Shown one piece after another: positions 46,562 through 59,860 of a DNA stretch of 64,000 nucleotides (positions are counted from its first letter, which is position 1; every line of letters starts with the position of its first letter). The stretch covers positions 9,843,816 through 9,907,815 of the forward strand of contig NC_086029.1 of the NCBI RefSeq assembly GCF_036323735.1, read 5' to 3'. Under the pieces are notes generated by a model. The model did no database searches, had not been told where the DNA came from, and saw only the letters and a program-made list of their open reading frames with translations. Source of the stretch: Rattus norvegicus (Eukaryota; Chordata; Mammalia; Rodentia; Muridae). The translations under genes were made by a program, and so were the position numbers.

Positions 46562-49500
46562 GAATTCAGTTAGTTCGTAGTAGCCTGCTCTTGTAATATG
46601 TGTACTTTTAAAGATTTATAAAAATTTGGTGAGCCGAATCTGAGTAACATTGTGAATTCGGTTAGTTCCCAATTGGCCGCAGTAGTAATAAGTGGACTCT
46701 TCGGGATGTAGAAAATTTTCACGAATGGAATCCAAATTTCTAGGCGCATTCAGTGAGTTCCCAATGGGACATGCTTGTATGAGTTTGCTTTTCATTATCT
46801 AGCAACATTTTAAGGAACGGAATCCCAGTATCATGGTGAATTGAGTAGGTTCCCAATAGGATTCGCATGTAATAAGCTTGTTATTCAAGATAGAGCAACG
46901 TTTTAACGAACTGAAACACTGTTTCTTTTTGAATTCAGTTAGTTCCTAGTAGCCTGCTCTTGTAATATGTGTACTTTTAAAGATTTATAAAAATTTGTTG
47001 AGCCGAATCTGAGTAACATGGTGAATTCGGTTAGTTCCCAATAGGCCGCAGTAGTAATAAGTGGACTGTTCGGGATATAGAAAAATTTTCACGAATGGAA
47101 TCAAAATTTCTAGGCGAATTCAGTGAGTTCCCAATGGGACATGCTTGTATGAGTTTGCTTTTCAATATCGAGCAACACTTTAATGAACGGAATCCAAGTA
47201 TCATGGTGAATTGAGTAGTTTCCCAATAGGATTCGCGTGTAATAAGCTTGTTATTCAAGATAGAGCAACGTTTTAACCAACTGAAACACTGTTTCTTTGT
47301 GAATTCAGTTAGTTCCTAGTAGCCTGCTCTTGTAATATGTGTACTTTTAAAGATTTATAAAAATTTGGTGAGCCGAATCTGAGTAACATGTTGAATTCGG
47401 TTAGTTCCCAATAGGCAGCAGTAGCAATAAGTGGACTGTTCGGGATATAGAAAAATTTTCAGGAATGGAATCAAAATTTCTAGGCGAATTCAGTGAGTTC
47501 CCAATGGGACATGCTTGTATGAGTTTGCTTTTCATTATCGAGCAACATTTTAAGGAACGGAATCTAAGTATCATGGTGAATTGAGTAGGTTCCCAATAGG
47601 ATTCGAATGTAATAAGCTTGTTATTCAAGATAGAGCAACGTTTTAATGAACTGAAACACTGTTTCTTTGTGAATTCAGTTAGTTCCTAGTAGCCTGCTCT
47701 TGTAATATGTGTACTTTTAAAGATTTATAAAAATTTGGTGAGCCGAATCTGAGTAACATGGTGAATTCGGTTAGTTCCCAATGGGCCGCAGTAGTAATAA
47801 GTGGACTGTTCGGGATATAGAAAAATTTTCAAGAATGGAATCAAAATTTCTAGGCGAATTCAGTGAGTTCCCAATGGGACATGCTTGTATGAGTTTGCTT
47901 TTCATTATCGAGCAACATTTTAAGGAACGGAATCCAAGTATCATGGTGAATTGAGTAGGTTCCCAATAGGATTCACATGTAATAAGCTTGTTATTCAAGA
48001 TAGAGCAAAGTTTTAAAGAACTGAAACACTGTTTCTTTGTGAATTCAGTTAGTTCCTAGTAGCCTGCTCTTGTAATATGTGTGCTTTTAAAGATTTATAA
48101 AAATTTGGTGAGCCGAATCTGAGTAACATGGTGAATTCGGTTAGTTCCCAATAGGCCGCAGTAGTAATAAGTGGACTGTTCGGGATATAGAAAATTTTCA
48201 CGAATGGAATCAAAATTTCTAGGCGAATTCAGTGAGTTCCAAATGGGACATGCTTGTATGAGTTTGCTTTTCAATATCGAGCAACATTTTAAGGAACGGA
48301 ATCAAAGTATCATGGTGAATTGAGTAGGTTCCCAATAGGATTCGCATGTAATAAGCTTGTTATTCAAGATAGAGCAACGTTTTAATGAACTGAAACACTG
48401 TTTCTTTGTGAATTCAGTTAGTTCCTAGTAGCCTGCTCTTGTAATATGTGTACTTTTAAAGATTTATAAAAATTTGGTGAGCCGAATCTGAGTAACATGG
48501 TGAATTCGGTTAGTTCCCAATGGGCCGCAGTAGTAATAAGTGGACTGTTCGGGATATAGAAAAATTTTCACGAATGGAATCAAAATTTCTAGGCGAATTC
48601 AGTGAGTTCCCAATGGGACATGCTTGTATGAGTTTGCTTTTCATTATCGAGCAACATTATAAGGAACGGATTCCAAGTATCATGGTGAATTGAGTAGGTT
48701 CCCAATAGGATTCACATGTAATAAGCTTGTTATTCAAGATAGAGCAAAGTTTTAACGAACTGAAACACTGTTTCTTTGTGAATTCAGTTAGTTCGTAGTA
48801 TCCTGCTCTTGTAATATGTGTACTTTTAAAGATTTATAAAAATTTGGTGAGCCGAATCTGAGTAACATGGTGAATTCGGTTAGTTCCCAATTGGCCGCAG
48901 TAGTAATAAGTGGACTCTTCGGGATGTAGAAAATTTTCACGAATGGAATCCAAATTTCTAGGAGCATTCAGTGAGTTCCCAATGGGACATGCTTGTATGA
49001 GTTTGCTTTTCATTATCTAGCAACATTTTAAGGAACGGAATCCCAGTATCATGGTGAATTGAGTAGGTTCCCAATAGGATTCGCATGTAATAAGCTTTTT
49101 ATTCAAGATAGAGCAACGTTTTAACGAACTGAAACACTGTTTCTTTTTGAATTCAGTTAGTTCTTAGTAGCCTGCTCTTGTAATATGTGTACTTTTAAAA
49201 ATTTATAAAAATTTGGTGGGCCGAATCTGAGTAACATGGTGAATTCGGTTAGTTCCCAATAGGCCGCAGTAGTAATAAGTGGACTGTTCGGGATATAGAA
49301 AAATTTTCACGAATGGAATCAAAATTTCTAGGCGAATTCAGTGAGTTCCCAATGGGACATGCTTGTATGAGTTTGCTTTTCATTATCGAGCAACACTTTA
49401 AGGAACGGAATCCAAGTGTCATGGTGAATTGAGTAGGTTCCCAATAGGATTCACATGTAATAAGCTTCTTATTCAAGATAGAGCAAAGTTTTAACGAACT

Positions 49501-51365
49501 GAAACACTGTTTCTTTGTGAATTCAGTTAGTTCCTAGTAGCCTCCTCTTGTAATATGTGTGCTTTTAAAGATTTATAAAAATTGGGTGAGCCGAATCTGA
49601 GTAACATGGTGAATTCGGTTAGTTCCCAGTAGGCCGCAGTAGTAATAAGTGGACTGTTCGGGATATAGAAAATTTTCACGAAAGGAATCAAAATTTCTAG
49701 GCGAATTCAGTGAGTTCCCAATGGGACATGCTTGTATGAGTTTGCTTTTCAATATCGAGCAACATTTTAATGAACGGAATCCAAGTATCATGGTGAATTG
49801 AGTAGTTTCACAATAGGATTCGCATGTAATAAGCTTGTTATTCAAGATAGAGCAACGTTTTAACGAACTGAAACACTGTTTCTTTGTGAATTCAGTTAGT
49901 TCCTAGTAGCCTGCTCTTGTATTATGTGTACTTTTAAAGATTTATAAAAATTTGGTGAGCCGAATCTGAGTAACATGGTGAATTCGGTTAGTTCCCAATA
50001 GGCCGCAGTAGTAATAAGTGGACTGTTCGGGATATCGAAAAATTTTCACGAATGGAATCAAAATTTCTAGGCGATTTCAGTGAGTTCCCAATGGGACATG
50101 CTTGTATGAGTTTGCTTTTCATTATCGTGCAACATTTTAAGGACCGGAATCCAAGTCTCATGGTGAATTGAGTAGGTTCCCAATAGGATTCACATGTAAT
50201 AAGCTTCTTATTCAAGATAGAGCAAAGTTTTAACGAACTGAAACACTGTTTCTTTGTGAATTCAGTTAGTTCCTAGTAGCCTGCTCTTGTAATATGTGTG
50301 CTTTTAAAGATTTATAAAAATTGGGTGAGCCGAATCTGAGTAACATGGTGAATTCGGTTAGTTCCCAGTAGGCCGCAGTAGTAATAAGTGGACTGCTCGG
50401 GATATAGAAAATTTCACGAATGGAATCAAAATTTCTAGGCGAATTCAGTGAGTTCACAATGGGACATGCTTGTATGAGTTTGCTTTTCAATATCGAGCAA
50501 CATTTTAATGAACGGAATCCAAGTATCATGGTGAATTGAGTAGGTTCCCAACAGGATTCGCATGTAATAAGCTTGTTATTCAAGATAGAGCAACGTTTTA
50601 ACGAACTGAAACACTGTTTCTTTGTTAATTATGTTAGTTCCTAGTAGCCTGCTTTTGTAATATGTGTACTTTTAAAGATTTATAAAAATTTGGTGAGCCG
50701 AATATGAGTAACATGGTGAATTCGGTTAGTTCCCAATAGGCCGCAGTAGTAATAAGTGGACTGTTCGGGATATAGAAAAATTTTCAGGAATGGAATCAAA
50801 ATTTCTAGGCGAATTCAGTGAGTTCCCAATGGGACATGCTTGTATGAGTTTGCTTTTCATTATCGAGCAACATTTTAAGGAACGGAATCCAAGTATCATT
50901 GTGAATTGAGTAGGTTCCCAATAGGATTCACATGTAATAAGCTTGTTATTCAAGATAGAGCAAAGTTTTAACGAACTGAAACACTGTTTCTTTGTGAATT
51001 CAGTTAGTTCCTAGTAGCCTGCTCTTGTAATATGTGTGCTTTTAAAGATTTATAAAAATTGGGTGAGCCGAATCTGAGTAACATGGTGAATTCGGTTAGT
51101 TCCCAATAGGCCGCAGTAGTAATAAGTGGACTGTTCGGGATATAGAAAAATTTTCACGAATGGAATCAAAATTTCTAGGCGAATTCAGTGAGTTCCAAAT
51201 TGGACATGCTTGTATGAGTTTGCTTTTCAATATCGAGCAACATTTTAAGGAACGGAATCAAAGTATCATGGTGAATTGAGTAGGTTCCCAATAGGATTCG
51301 CATGTAATAAGCTTGTTATTCAAGATAGAGCAACGTTTTAATGATCTGAAACACTGTTTCTTTGT
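46562..51365 (+). repeat. Mixed-type zone, 13 monomers without a clear HOR
   Basis: Monomers start at 46562 (N-like with CAGTAGTAA), 46931 (K-like), 47301, 47671, 48041 (d), 48410 (b), 48780 (N-like), 49149 (f-like), 49519 (t-like), 49888 (u-like), 50258 (t-like), 50626 (f-like, starting TTAATTATG) and 50996 (d). Types known from the left part of the array (d, b, N) mix with those of the right part (t, u). The d-b order recalls 1480-2219, where e follows. Most monomers carry private changes (CAGGAATGG, CAAGAATGG, GGAGCATTC, GCGATTTCAG). Nothing but satellite is present. Confidence 0.85.
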
Positions 51366-52473
51366 GAATTCAGTTAGTTCCTAGTAGCCTGCTCTTGTAA
51401 TATGTGTACTTTTAAAGATTTATAAAAATTTGGTGAGCCGAATCTGAGTAACATGGTGAATTCGGTTAGTTCCCAATAGGCCGCAGTAGTAATAAGTGGA
51501 CTGTTCGGGATATAGAAAAATTTTCACGAATGGAATCAAAATTTCTAGGCGAATTCAGTAGTTCCCAATGGGACATGCTTGTATGAGTTTGCTTTTCATT
51601 ATCGTGCAACATTTTAAGGACCGGAATCCAAGTCTCATGGTGAATTGAGTAGGTTCCCAATAGGATTCACATGTAATAAGCTTGTTATTCAAGATAGAGC
51701 AGAGTTTTAACGAACTGAAACACTGTTTCTTTGTGAATTCAGTTAGTTCCTAGTAGCCTGCTCTTGTAATATGTGTGCTTTTAAAGATTTATAAAAATTG
51801 TGTGAGCCGAATCTGAGTAACATGGTGAATTCGGTTAGTTCCCAGTAGGCCGCAGTAGTAATAAGTGGACTGTTCGGGATAAAGAAAATTTTCACGAATG
51901 CAATCAAAATTTCTAGGCGAATTCAGTGAGTTCCCAATGGGACATGCTTGTATGAGTTTGCTTTTCAATATCGAGCAACATTTTAAGGAACGGAATCCAA
52001 GTATCATGGTGAATTGAGTAGGTTCCCAATAGGATTCGCGTGTAATAAGCTTGTTATTCAAGATAGAGCAACGTTTTAACGAACTGAAACACTGTTTCTT
52101 TGTGAATTCAGTTAGTTCCTAGTAGCCTGCTCTTGTAATATGTGTACTTTTAAAGATTTATAAAAATTTGTTGAGCCGAATCTGAGTAACATGGTGAATT
52201 CGGTTAGTTCCCAATAGGCCGCAGTAGTAATAAGTGGACTGTTCGGGATATCGAAAAATTTTCACGAATGGAATCAAAATTTCTAGGCGAATTCAGTGAG
52301 TTCCCAATGGGACATGCTTGTATGAGTTTGCTTTTCAATATCGAGCAACATTTTAAGGAACGGAATCCAAGTATCATGGTGAATTGAGTAGGTGCCCAAT
52401 AGGATTCGCGTGTAATAAGCTTGTTATTCAAGATAGAGAAACGTTTTAACGAACTGAAACACTGTTTCTTTGT
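51366..52473 (+). repeat. 3-monomer HOR A1-B1-C1 (1108 bp)
   Basis: Monomers start at 51366 (A1: TTCAGTAGTTCCC with two bases deleted, ATCGTGCAAC, GGACCGG, GAGCAGAG), 51735 (B1: ATTGTGTGAG, CCCAGTAGG, GGATAAAGAAA) and 52104 (C1: AATTTGTTGAG, ATATCGAAA, AGGTGCCCAAT, GATAGAGAAACG). The same three follow at 52474 at an offset of 1108-1109 bp and again at 54321. Confidence 0.92.
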
Positions 52474-54320
52474 GAATTCAGTTAGTTCCTAGTAGCCTGC
52501 TCTTGTAATATGTGTACTTTTAAAGATTTATAAAAATTTGGTGAGCCGAATCTGAGTAACATGGTGAATTCGGTTAGTTCCCAATAGGCCGCAGTAGTAA
52601 TAAGTGGACTGTTCGGGATATAGAAAAATTTTCACGAATGGAATCAAAATTTCTAGGCGAATTCAGTAGTTCCCAATGGGACATGCTTGTATGAGTTTGC
52701 TTTTCATTATCGTGCAACATTTTAAGGACCGGAATCCAAGTCTCATTGTGAATTGAGTAGGTTCCCAATAGGATTCACATGTAATAAGCTTGTTATTCAA
52801 GATAGAGCAGAGTTTTAACGAACTGAAACACTGTTTCTTTGTGAATTCAGTTAGTTCCTAGTAGCCTGCTCTTGTAATATGTGTGCTTTTAAAGATTTAT
52901 AAAAATTGTGTGAGCCGAATCTGAGCAACATGGTGAATTCGGTTAGTTCCCAGTAGGCCGCAGTAGTAATAAGTGGACTGTTCGGGATAAAGAAAATTTT
53001 CACGAATGGAATCAAAATTTCTAGGCGAATTCAGTGAGTTCCCAATGGGACATGCTTGTATGAGTTTGCTTTTCAATATCGAGCAACATTTTAAGGAACG
53101 GAATCCAAGTATCATGGTGAATTGAGTAGGTTCCCAATAGGATTCGCGTGTAATAAGCTTGTTATTCAAGATAGAGCAACGTTTTAACGAACTGAAACAC
53201 TGTTTCTTTGTGAATTCAGTTAGTTCCTAGTAGCCTGCTCTTGTAATATGTGTACTTTTAAAGATTTATAAAAATTTGTTGAGCCGAATCTGAGTAACAT
53301 GGTGAATTCGGTTAGTTCCCAATAGGCCGCAGTAGTAATAAGTGGACTGTTCGGGATATCGAAAAATTTTCACGAATGGAATCAAAAGTTCTAGGCGAAT
53401 TCAGTGAGTTCCCAATGGGACATGCTTGTATGAGTTTGCTTTTCAATATCGAGCAACATTTTAAGGAACGGAATCCAAGTATCATGGTGAATTGAGTAGG
53501 TGCCCAATAGGATTCGCGTGTAATAAGCTTGTTATTCAAGATAGAGAAACGTTTTAACGAACTGAAACACTGTTTCTTTGTGAATTCAGTTAGTTCCTAG
53601 TAGCCTGCTCTTGTAATATGTGTACTTTTAAAGATTTATAAAATTTGGTGAGCCGAATCTGAGTAACATGGTGAATTCGGTTAGTTCCCAATAGTCCGCA
53701 GTAGTAATAAGTGGACTGTTCGGGATATAGAAAAATTTTCACGAATGGAATCAAAATTTCTAGGCGAATTCAGTGAGTTCCCAATGGGACATGCTTGTAT
53801 GAGTTTGCTTTTCAATATCGAGCAACATTTTAAGGAACGGAATCCAAGTATCATGGTGAATTGAGTAGTTTCCCAATAGGATTCGCATGTAATAAGCTTC
53901 TTATTCAAGATAGAGCAACGTTTTAACGAACTGAAACACTGTTTCTTTGTGAATTCAGTTAGTTCCTAGTAGCCTGCTCTTGTAATATGTGTACTTTTAA
54001 AGATTTATAAAAATTTGGTGAGCCGAATCTGAGTAACATGGTGAATTCGGTTAGTTCCCAATAGGCCGCAGTAGTAATAAGTGGACTGTTCGGGATATCG
54101 AAAAATTTTCACGAATGGAATCAAAATTTCTAGGCGAATTCAGTGAGTTCCCAATGGGACATGCTTGTATGAGTTTGCTTTTCAATATCGAGCAACATTT
54201 TAAGGAACGGAATCCAAGTATCATGGTGAATTGAGTAGGTGCCCAATAGGATTCGCGTGTAATAAGCTTGTTATTCAAGATAGAGAAACGTTTTAACGAA
54301 CTGAAACACTGTTTCTTTGT
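52474..54320 (+). repeat. 5-monomer HOR A1-B1-C1-D1-C1' (1847 bp)
   Basis: Monomers start at 52474 (A1), 52843 (B1, now with CTGAGCAAC), 53212 (C1, with CAAAAGTTC), 53582 (D1: ATAAAATTTGG, AATAGTCCGCAG, TAGTTTCCC, AAGCTTCTT) and 53951 (a second C1 with AATTTGGTGAG). D1 carries K-like marks in subunit D. The A1-B1-C1-D1 part repeats at 54321 with an exact 1847-bp offset and the same private changes. Confidence 0.93.
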
Positions 54321-55797
54321 GAATTCAGTTAGTTCCTAGTAGCCTGCTCTTGTAATATGTGTACTTTTAAAGATTTATAAAAATTTGGTGAGCCGAATCT
54401 GAGTAACATGGTGAATTCGGTTAGTTCCCAATAGGCCGCAGTAGTAATAAGTGGACTGTTCGGGATATAGAAAAATTTTCACGAATGGAATCAAAATTTC
54501 TAGGCGAATTCAGTAGTTCCCAATGGGACATGCTTGTATGAGTTTGCTTTTCATTATCGTGCAACATTTTAAGGACCGGAATCCAAGTCTCATTGTGAAT
54601 TGAGTAGGTTCCCAATAGGATTCACATGTAATAAGCTTGTTATTCAAGATAGAGCAGAGTTTTAACGAACTGAAACACTGTTTCTTTGTGAATTCAGTTA
54701 GTTCCTAGTAGCCTGCTCTTGTAATATGTGTGCTTTTAAAGATTTATAAAAATTGTGTGAGCCGAATCTGAGCAACATGGTGAATTCGGTTAGTTCCCAG
54801 TAGGCCGCAGTAGTAATAAGTGGACTGTTCGGGATAAAGAAAATTTTCACGAATGGAATCAAAATTTCTAGGCGAATTCAGTGAGTTCCCAATGGGACAT
54901 GCTTGTATGAGTTTGCTTTTCAATATCGAGCAACATTTTAAGGAACGGAATCCAAGTATCATGGTGAATTGAGTAGGTTCCCAATAGGATTCGCGTGTAA
55001 TAAGCTTGTTATTCAAGATAGAGCAACGTTTTAACGAACTGAAACACTGTTTCTTTGTGAATTCAGTTAGTTCCTAGTAGCCTGCTCTTGTAATATGTGT
55101 ACTTTTAAAGATTTATAAAAATTTGTTGAGCCGAATCTGAGTAACATGGTGAATTCGGTTAGTTCCCAATAGGCCGCAGTAGTAATAAGTGGACTGTTCG
55201 GGATATCGAAAAATTTTCACGAATGGAATCAAAAGTTCTAGGCGAATTCAGTGAGTTCCCAATGGGACATGCTTGTATGAGTTTGCTTTTCAATATCGAG
55301 CAACATTTTAAGGAACGGAATCCAAGTATCATGGTGAATTGAGTAGGTGCCCAATAGGATTCGCGTGTAATAAGCTTGTTATTCAAGATAGAGAAACGTT
55401 TTAACGAACTGAAACACTGTTTCTTTGTGAATTCAGTTAGTTCCTAGTAGCCTGCTCTTGTAATATGTGTACTTTTAAAGATTTATAAAATTTGGTGAGC
55501 CGAATCTGAGTAACATGGTGAATTCGGTTAGTTCCCAATAGTCCGCAGTAGTAATAAGTGGACTGTTCGGGATATAGAAAAATTTTCACGAATGGAATCA
55601 AAATTTCTAGGCGAATTCAGTGAGTTCCCAATGGGACATGCTTGTATGAGTTTGCTTTTCAATATCGAGCAACATTTTAAGGAACGGAATCCAAGTATCA
55701 TGGTGAATTGAGTAGTTTCCCAATAGGATTCGCATGTAATAAGCTTCTTATTCAAGATAGAGCAACGTTTTAACGAACTGAAACACTGTTTCTTTGT
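54321..55797 (+). repeat. A1-B1-C1-D1, second copy (1477 bp)
   Basis: Monomers start at 54321 (A1), 54690 (B1), 55059 (C1) and 55429 (D1). It shares CTGAGCAAC in B1, CAAAAGTTC in C1 and AATAGTCCGCAG in D1 with the copy at 52474-53950. The fifth monomer, C1', is missing, and an e-like monomer follows at 55798. Confidence 0.92.
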
Positions 55798-58382
55798 GAA
55801 TTCAGTTAGTTCCTAGTAGCCTGCTCTTGTAATATGTGTACTTTTAAAGATTTATAAAAATTTGGTGAGCCGAATCTGAGTAACATGGTGAATTCGGTTA
55901 GTTCCCAATAGGCCGCAGTAGTAATAAGTGGACTGTTCGGGATATAGAAAAATTTTCACGAATGGAATCAAAATTTCTAGGCAAATTCAGTGAGTTCCCA
56001 ATGGGACATGCTTGTATGAGTTTGCTTTTCATTATCGAGCAACATTTTAAGGAACGGAATCCAAGTCTCATTGTGAATTGAGTAGGTTCCCAATAGGATT
56101 CACATGTAATAAGCTTCTTATTCAACATAGAGCAAAGTTTTAACGAACTGAAACACTGTTTCTTTGTGAATTCAGTTAGTTCCTAGTAGCCTGCTCTTGT
56201 AATATGTGTGCTTTTAAAGATTTATAAAAATTGGGTGAGCCGAATCTGAATAACATGGTGAATTCGGTTAGTTCCCAGTAGGCCACAGTAGTAATAAGTG
56301 GACTGTTCGGGATATAGAAAATTTTCACGAATGGAATCAAAATTTCTAGGCGAATTCAGTGAGTTCCCAATGGGACATGCTTGTATGAGTTTGCTTTTCA
56401 ATATCGAGCAACATTTTAAGGAAAGGAATCCAAGTATCATGGTGAATTGAGTAGTTTCCCAATAGGATTCGCATGTAATAAGCTTGTTATTCAAGATAGA
56501 GCAACGTTTTAACGAACTGAAACACTGTTTCTTTGTGAATTCAGTTAGTTCCTAGTAGCCTGCTCTTGTATTATGTGTACTTTTAAAGATTTATAAAAAT
56601 TTGGTGAGCCGAATCTGAGTAACATGGTGAATTCGGTTAGTTCCCAATAGGCCGCAGTAGTAATAAGTGGACTGTTCGGGATATCGAAAAATTTTGACGA
56701 ATGGAATCAAAATTTCTAGGCGAATTCAGTGAGTTCCCAATGGGACATGCTTGTATGAGTTTGCTTTTCATTATCGTGCAACATTTTAAGGACCGGAATC
56801 CAAGTCTCATGGTGAATTGAGTAGGTTCCCAATAGGATTCACATGTAATAAGCTTGTTATTCAAGATAGAGCAAAGTTTTAACGAACTGAAACACTGTTT
56901 CTTTGTGAATTCAGTTAGTTCCTAGTAGCCTGCTCTTGTAATATGTGTGCTTTTAAAGATTTATAAAAATTGGGTGTGCCGAATCTGAGTAACATGGTGA
57001 ATTCGTTTAGTTCCCAGTAGGCCGCAGTAGTAATAAGTGGACTGTTCGGGATAAAGAAAAATTTTCACGAATGGAATCAAAATTTCTAGGCGAATTCAGT
57101 GAGTTCCCAATGGGACAGGCTTGTATGAGTTTGCTTTTCAATATCGAGCAACATTTTAAGGAACGGAATCCTAGTATCATGGTGAATTGAGTAGTTTCCC
57201 AAAGGATTCGCATGTAATAAGCTTCTTATTCAAGATAGAGCAACGTTTTAACGAACTGAAACACTGTTTCTTTGTGAATTCAGTTAGTTCCTAGTAGCCT
57301 GCTCTTGTAATATGTGTGCTTTTAAAGATTTATAAAAATTGGGTGAGCCGAATCTGAGTAACATGGTGAATTCGGTTAGTTCCCAGTAGGCCGCAGTAGT
57401 AATAAGTGGACTGTTCGGGATATAGAAAATTTTCACGAATGGAATCAAAATTTCTAGGCGAATTCAGTGAGTTCCCAATGGGACATGCTTGTATGAGTTT
57501 CCTTTTCAATATCGAGCAACATTTTATTGAACGGAATCCAAGTATCATGGTGAATTGAGTAGGTTCCCAATAGGATTCGCATGTAATAAGCTTGTTATTC
57601 AAGATAGAGCAACGTTTTAACGAACTGAAACACTGTTTCTTTGTGAATTATGTTAGTTCCTAGTAGCCTGCTTTTGTAATATGTGTACTTTAAAGATTTA
57701 TAAAAATTTGGTGAGCCGAATCTGAGTAACATGGTTAATTCGGTTAGTTCCCAATAGGCCGCAGTAGTAATAAGTGGACTGTTCGAGATATAGAAAAATT
57801 TTCACGAATGGAATCAAAATTTTTAGGCGAATTCAGTGAGTTCCCAATGGGACATGCTTGTATGAGTTTGCTTTTCATTATCGAGCAACATTTTAAGGAA
57901 CGGAATCCAAGTGTCATGGTGAATTGAGTAGGTTCCCAATAGGATTCACATGTAATAAGCTTCTTATTCAAGATAGAGCAAAGTTTTAACAAACTGAAAC
58001 ACAGTTTCTTTGTGAATTCAGTTAGTTCCTAGTAGCCTGCTCTTGTAATATGTGTACTTTTAAAGATTTATAAAAATTGGGTGAGCCGAATCTGAGTAAC
58101 ATGGTGAATTCGGTTAGTTCCTAATAGGCCGCAGTAGTAATAAGTGGACTGTTCGGGATATCGGAAAATTTTCACGAATGGAATCAAAATTTCTAGGCGA
58201 ATTCAGTGAGTTCCCAATGGGACATGCTTGTATGAGTTTGCTTTTCAATATTGAGCAACATTTTATGAACGGAATCCAAGTATCATGGTGAATTGAGTAG
58301 GTTCCCAATAGGATTCGCATGTAATAAGCTTGTTATTCAAGATAGAGCAACGTTTTAACGAACTGAAACACTGTTTCTTTGT
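55798..58382 (+). repeat. Mixed-type zone, seven monomers
   Basis: Monomers start at 55798 (e-like with GGCAAATTCAG), 56168 (t-like), 56537 (u-like with TGTATTATG), 56907 (t|K-like with GGGTGTGCC and GACAGGCTTG), 57276 (t-like), 57645 (f-like, starting GAATTATG) and 58014 (GTTCCTAATAGG, ATATCGGAAA, ATTTTATGAACGG). Every monomer has private substitutions, so homogenisation is weaker here than in the HOR blocks. No unique sequence is present. Confidence 0.85.
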
Positions 58383-59860
58383 GAATTCAGTTAGTTCCTA
58401 GTAGCCTGCTCTTGTATTATGTGTACTTTTAAAGATTTATAAAAAATTGGTGAGCCGAATCTGAGTAACATGGTGAATTCGGTTAGTTACCAATAGGCCG
58501 CAGTAGTAATAAGTGGACTGTTCGGGATATAGAAAAATTTTCACGAATGGAATCAAAATTTCTAGGCGAATTCAGTGAGTTCCCAATGGGACATGCTTGT
58601 ATGAGTTTGCTTTTCATTATCGTGCAACATTTTAAGGACCGGAATCCAAGTCTCATGGTGAATTGAGTAGGTTCCCAATAGGATTCACATGTAATAAGCT
58701 TGTTATTCAAGATAGAGCAGAGTTTTAACGAACTGAAACACTGTTTCTTTGTGAATTCAGTTAGTTCCTAGTAGCCTGCTCTTGTAATATGTGTGCTTTT
58801 AAAGATTTATAAAAATTGGGTGAGCCGAATCTGAGTAACATGGTGAATTCGGTTAGTTCCCAGTAGGCCGCAGTAGTAATAAGTGGACTGTTCGGGATAA
58901 AGAAAATTTTCACGAATGGAATCAAAATTTCTAGGCGAATTCAGTGAGTTCCCAATGGGACATGCTTGTATGAGTTTGCTTTTCAATATCGAGCAACATT
59001 TTAATGAACGGAATCCAAGTATCATGGTGAATTGAGTAGGTTCCCAATAGGATTCGCATGTAATAAGCTTGATATTCAAGATAGAGCAACGTTTTAACGA
59101 ACTGAAACACTGTTTCTGTGTGAATTAAGTTAGTTCCTAGTAGCCTGCTCTTGTATTATGTGTACTTTTAAAGATTAATAAAAATTTGGTGAGCCGAATC
59201 TGAGTAACATGGTGAATTCGGTTAGTTCCCAATAGGCCGCAGTAGTAATAAGTGGACTGTTCGGGATATAGAAAAACTTTCACGAATGGAATCAAAATTT
59301 CTAGGCGAATTCAGTGAGTTCCCAATGGGACCTGCTTGTATGAGTTTGCTTTTCATTATCGAGCAACATATTAAGGAACGGAATCCAAGTCTCATGGTGA
59401 ATTGAGTAGGTTCCCAATAGGATTCACATGTAATAAGCTTGTTATTCAAGATAGAGCAAAGTTTTAACGAACTGAAACACTGTTTCTTTGTGAATTCTGT
59501 TAGTTCCTAGTAGCCTGCTCTTGTAATATGTGTGCTTTTAAAGATTTATAAAAATTGGGTGAGCCGAATCTGAGTAACATGGTGAATTCGGTTAGTTCCC
59601 AGTAGGCCGCAGTAGTAATAAGAGGACTGTTCGGGATATAGAAAATTTTCACGAATGGAATCAAAATTTCTAGGCGAATTCAGTGAGTTCCCAATGGGAC
59701 ATGCTTGTATGAGTTTGCTTTTCAATATCGAGCAACATTTTAATGAACGGAATCCAAGTATCATGGTGAATTGAGTAGGTTCCCAATAGGATTCGCATGT
59801 AATAAGCTTGTTATTCAAGATAGAGCAACGTTTTAACGAACTGAAACACTGTTTCTTTGT
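58383..59860 (+). repeat. Dimeric HOR u-t, two copies (739-bp period)
   Basis: Monomers start at 58383 (u), 58753 (t), 59122 (u) and 59492 (t). Both u monomers have TGTATTATG and AGTCTCATGG with CACATG. Both t monomers have GTGTGCTTTT, ATTGGGTGAG, CCCAGTAGG and AATGAACGG. The alternation gives a 739-bp dimer. The copies have many private changes (GTTACCAAT and GAGCAGAG in the first u, AAAAACTTTC and ACATATTAAGG in the second), so this dimer is older or less homogenised than the other HORs. Confidence 0.75.
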
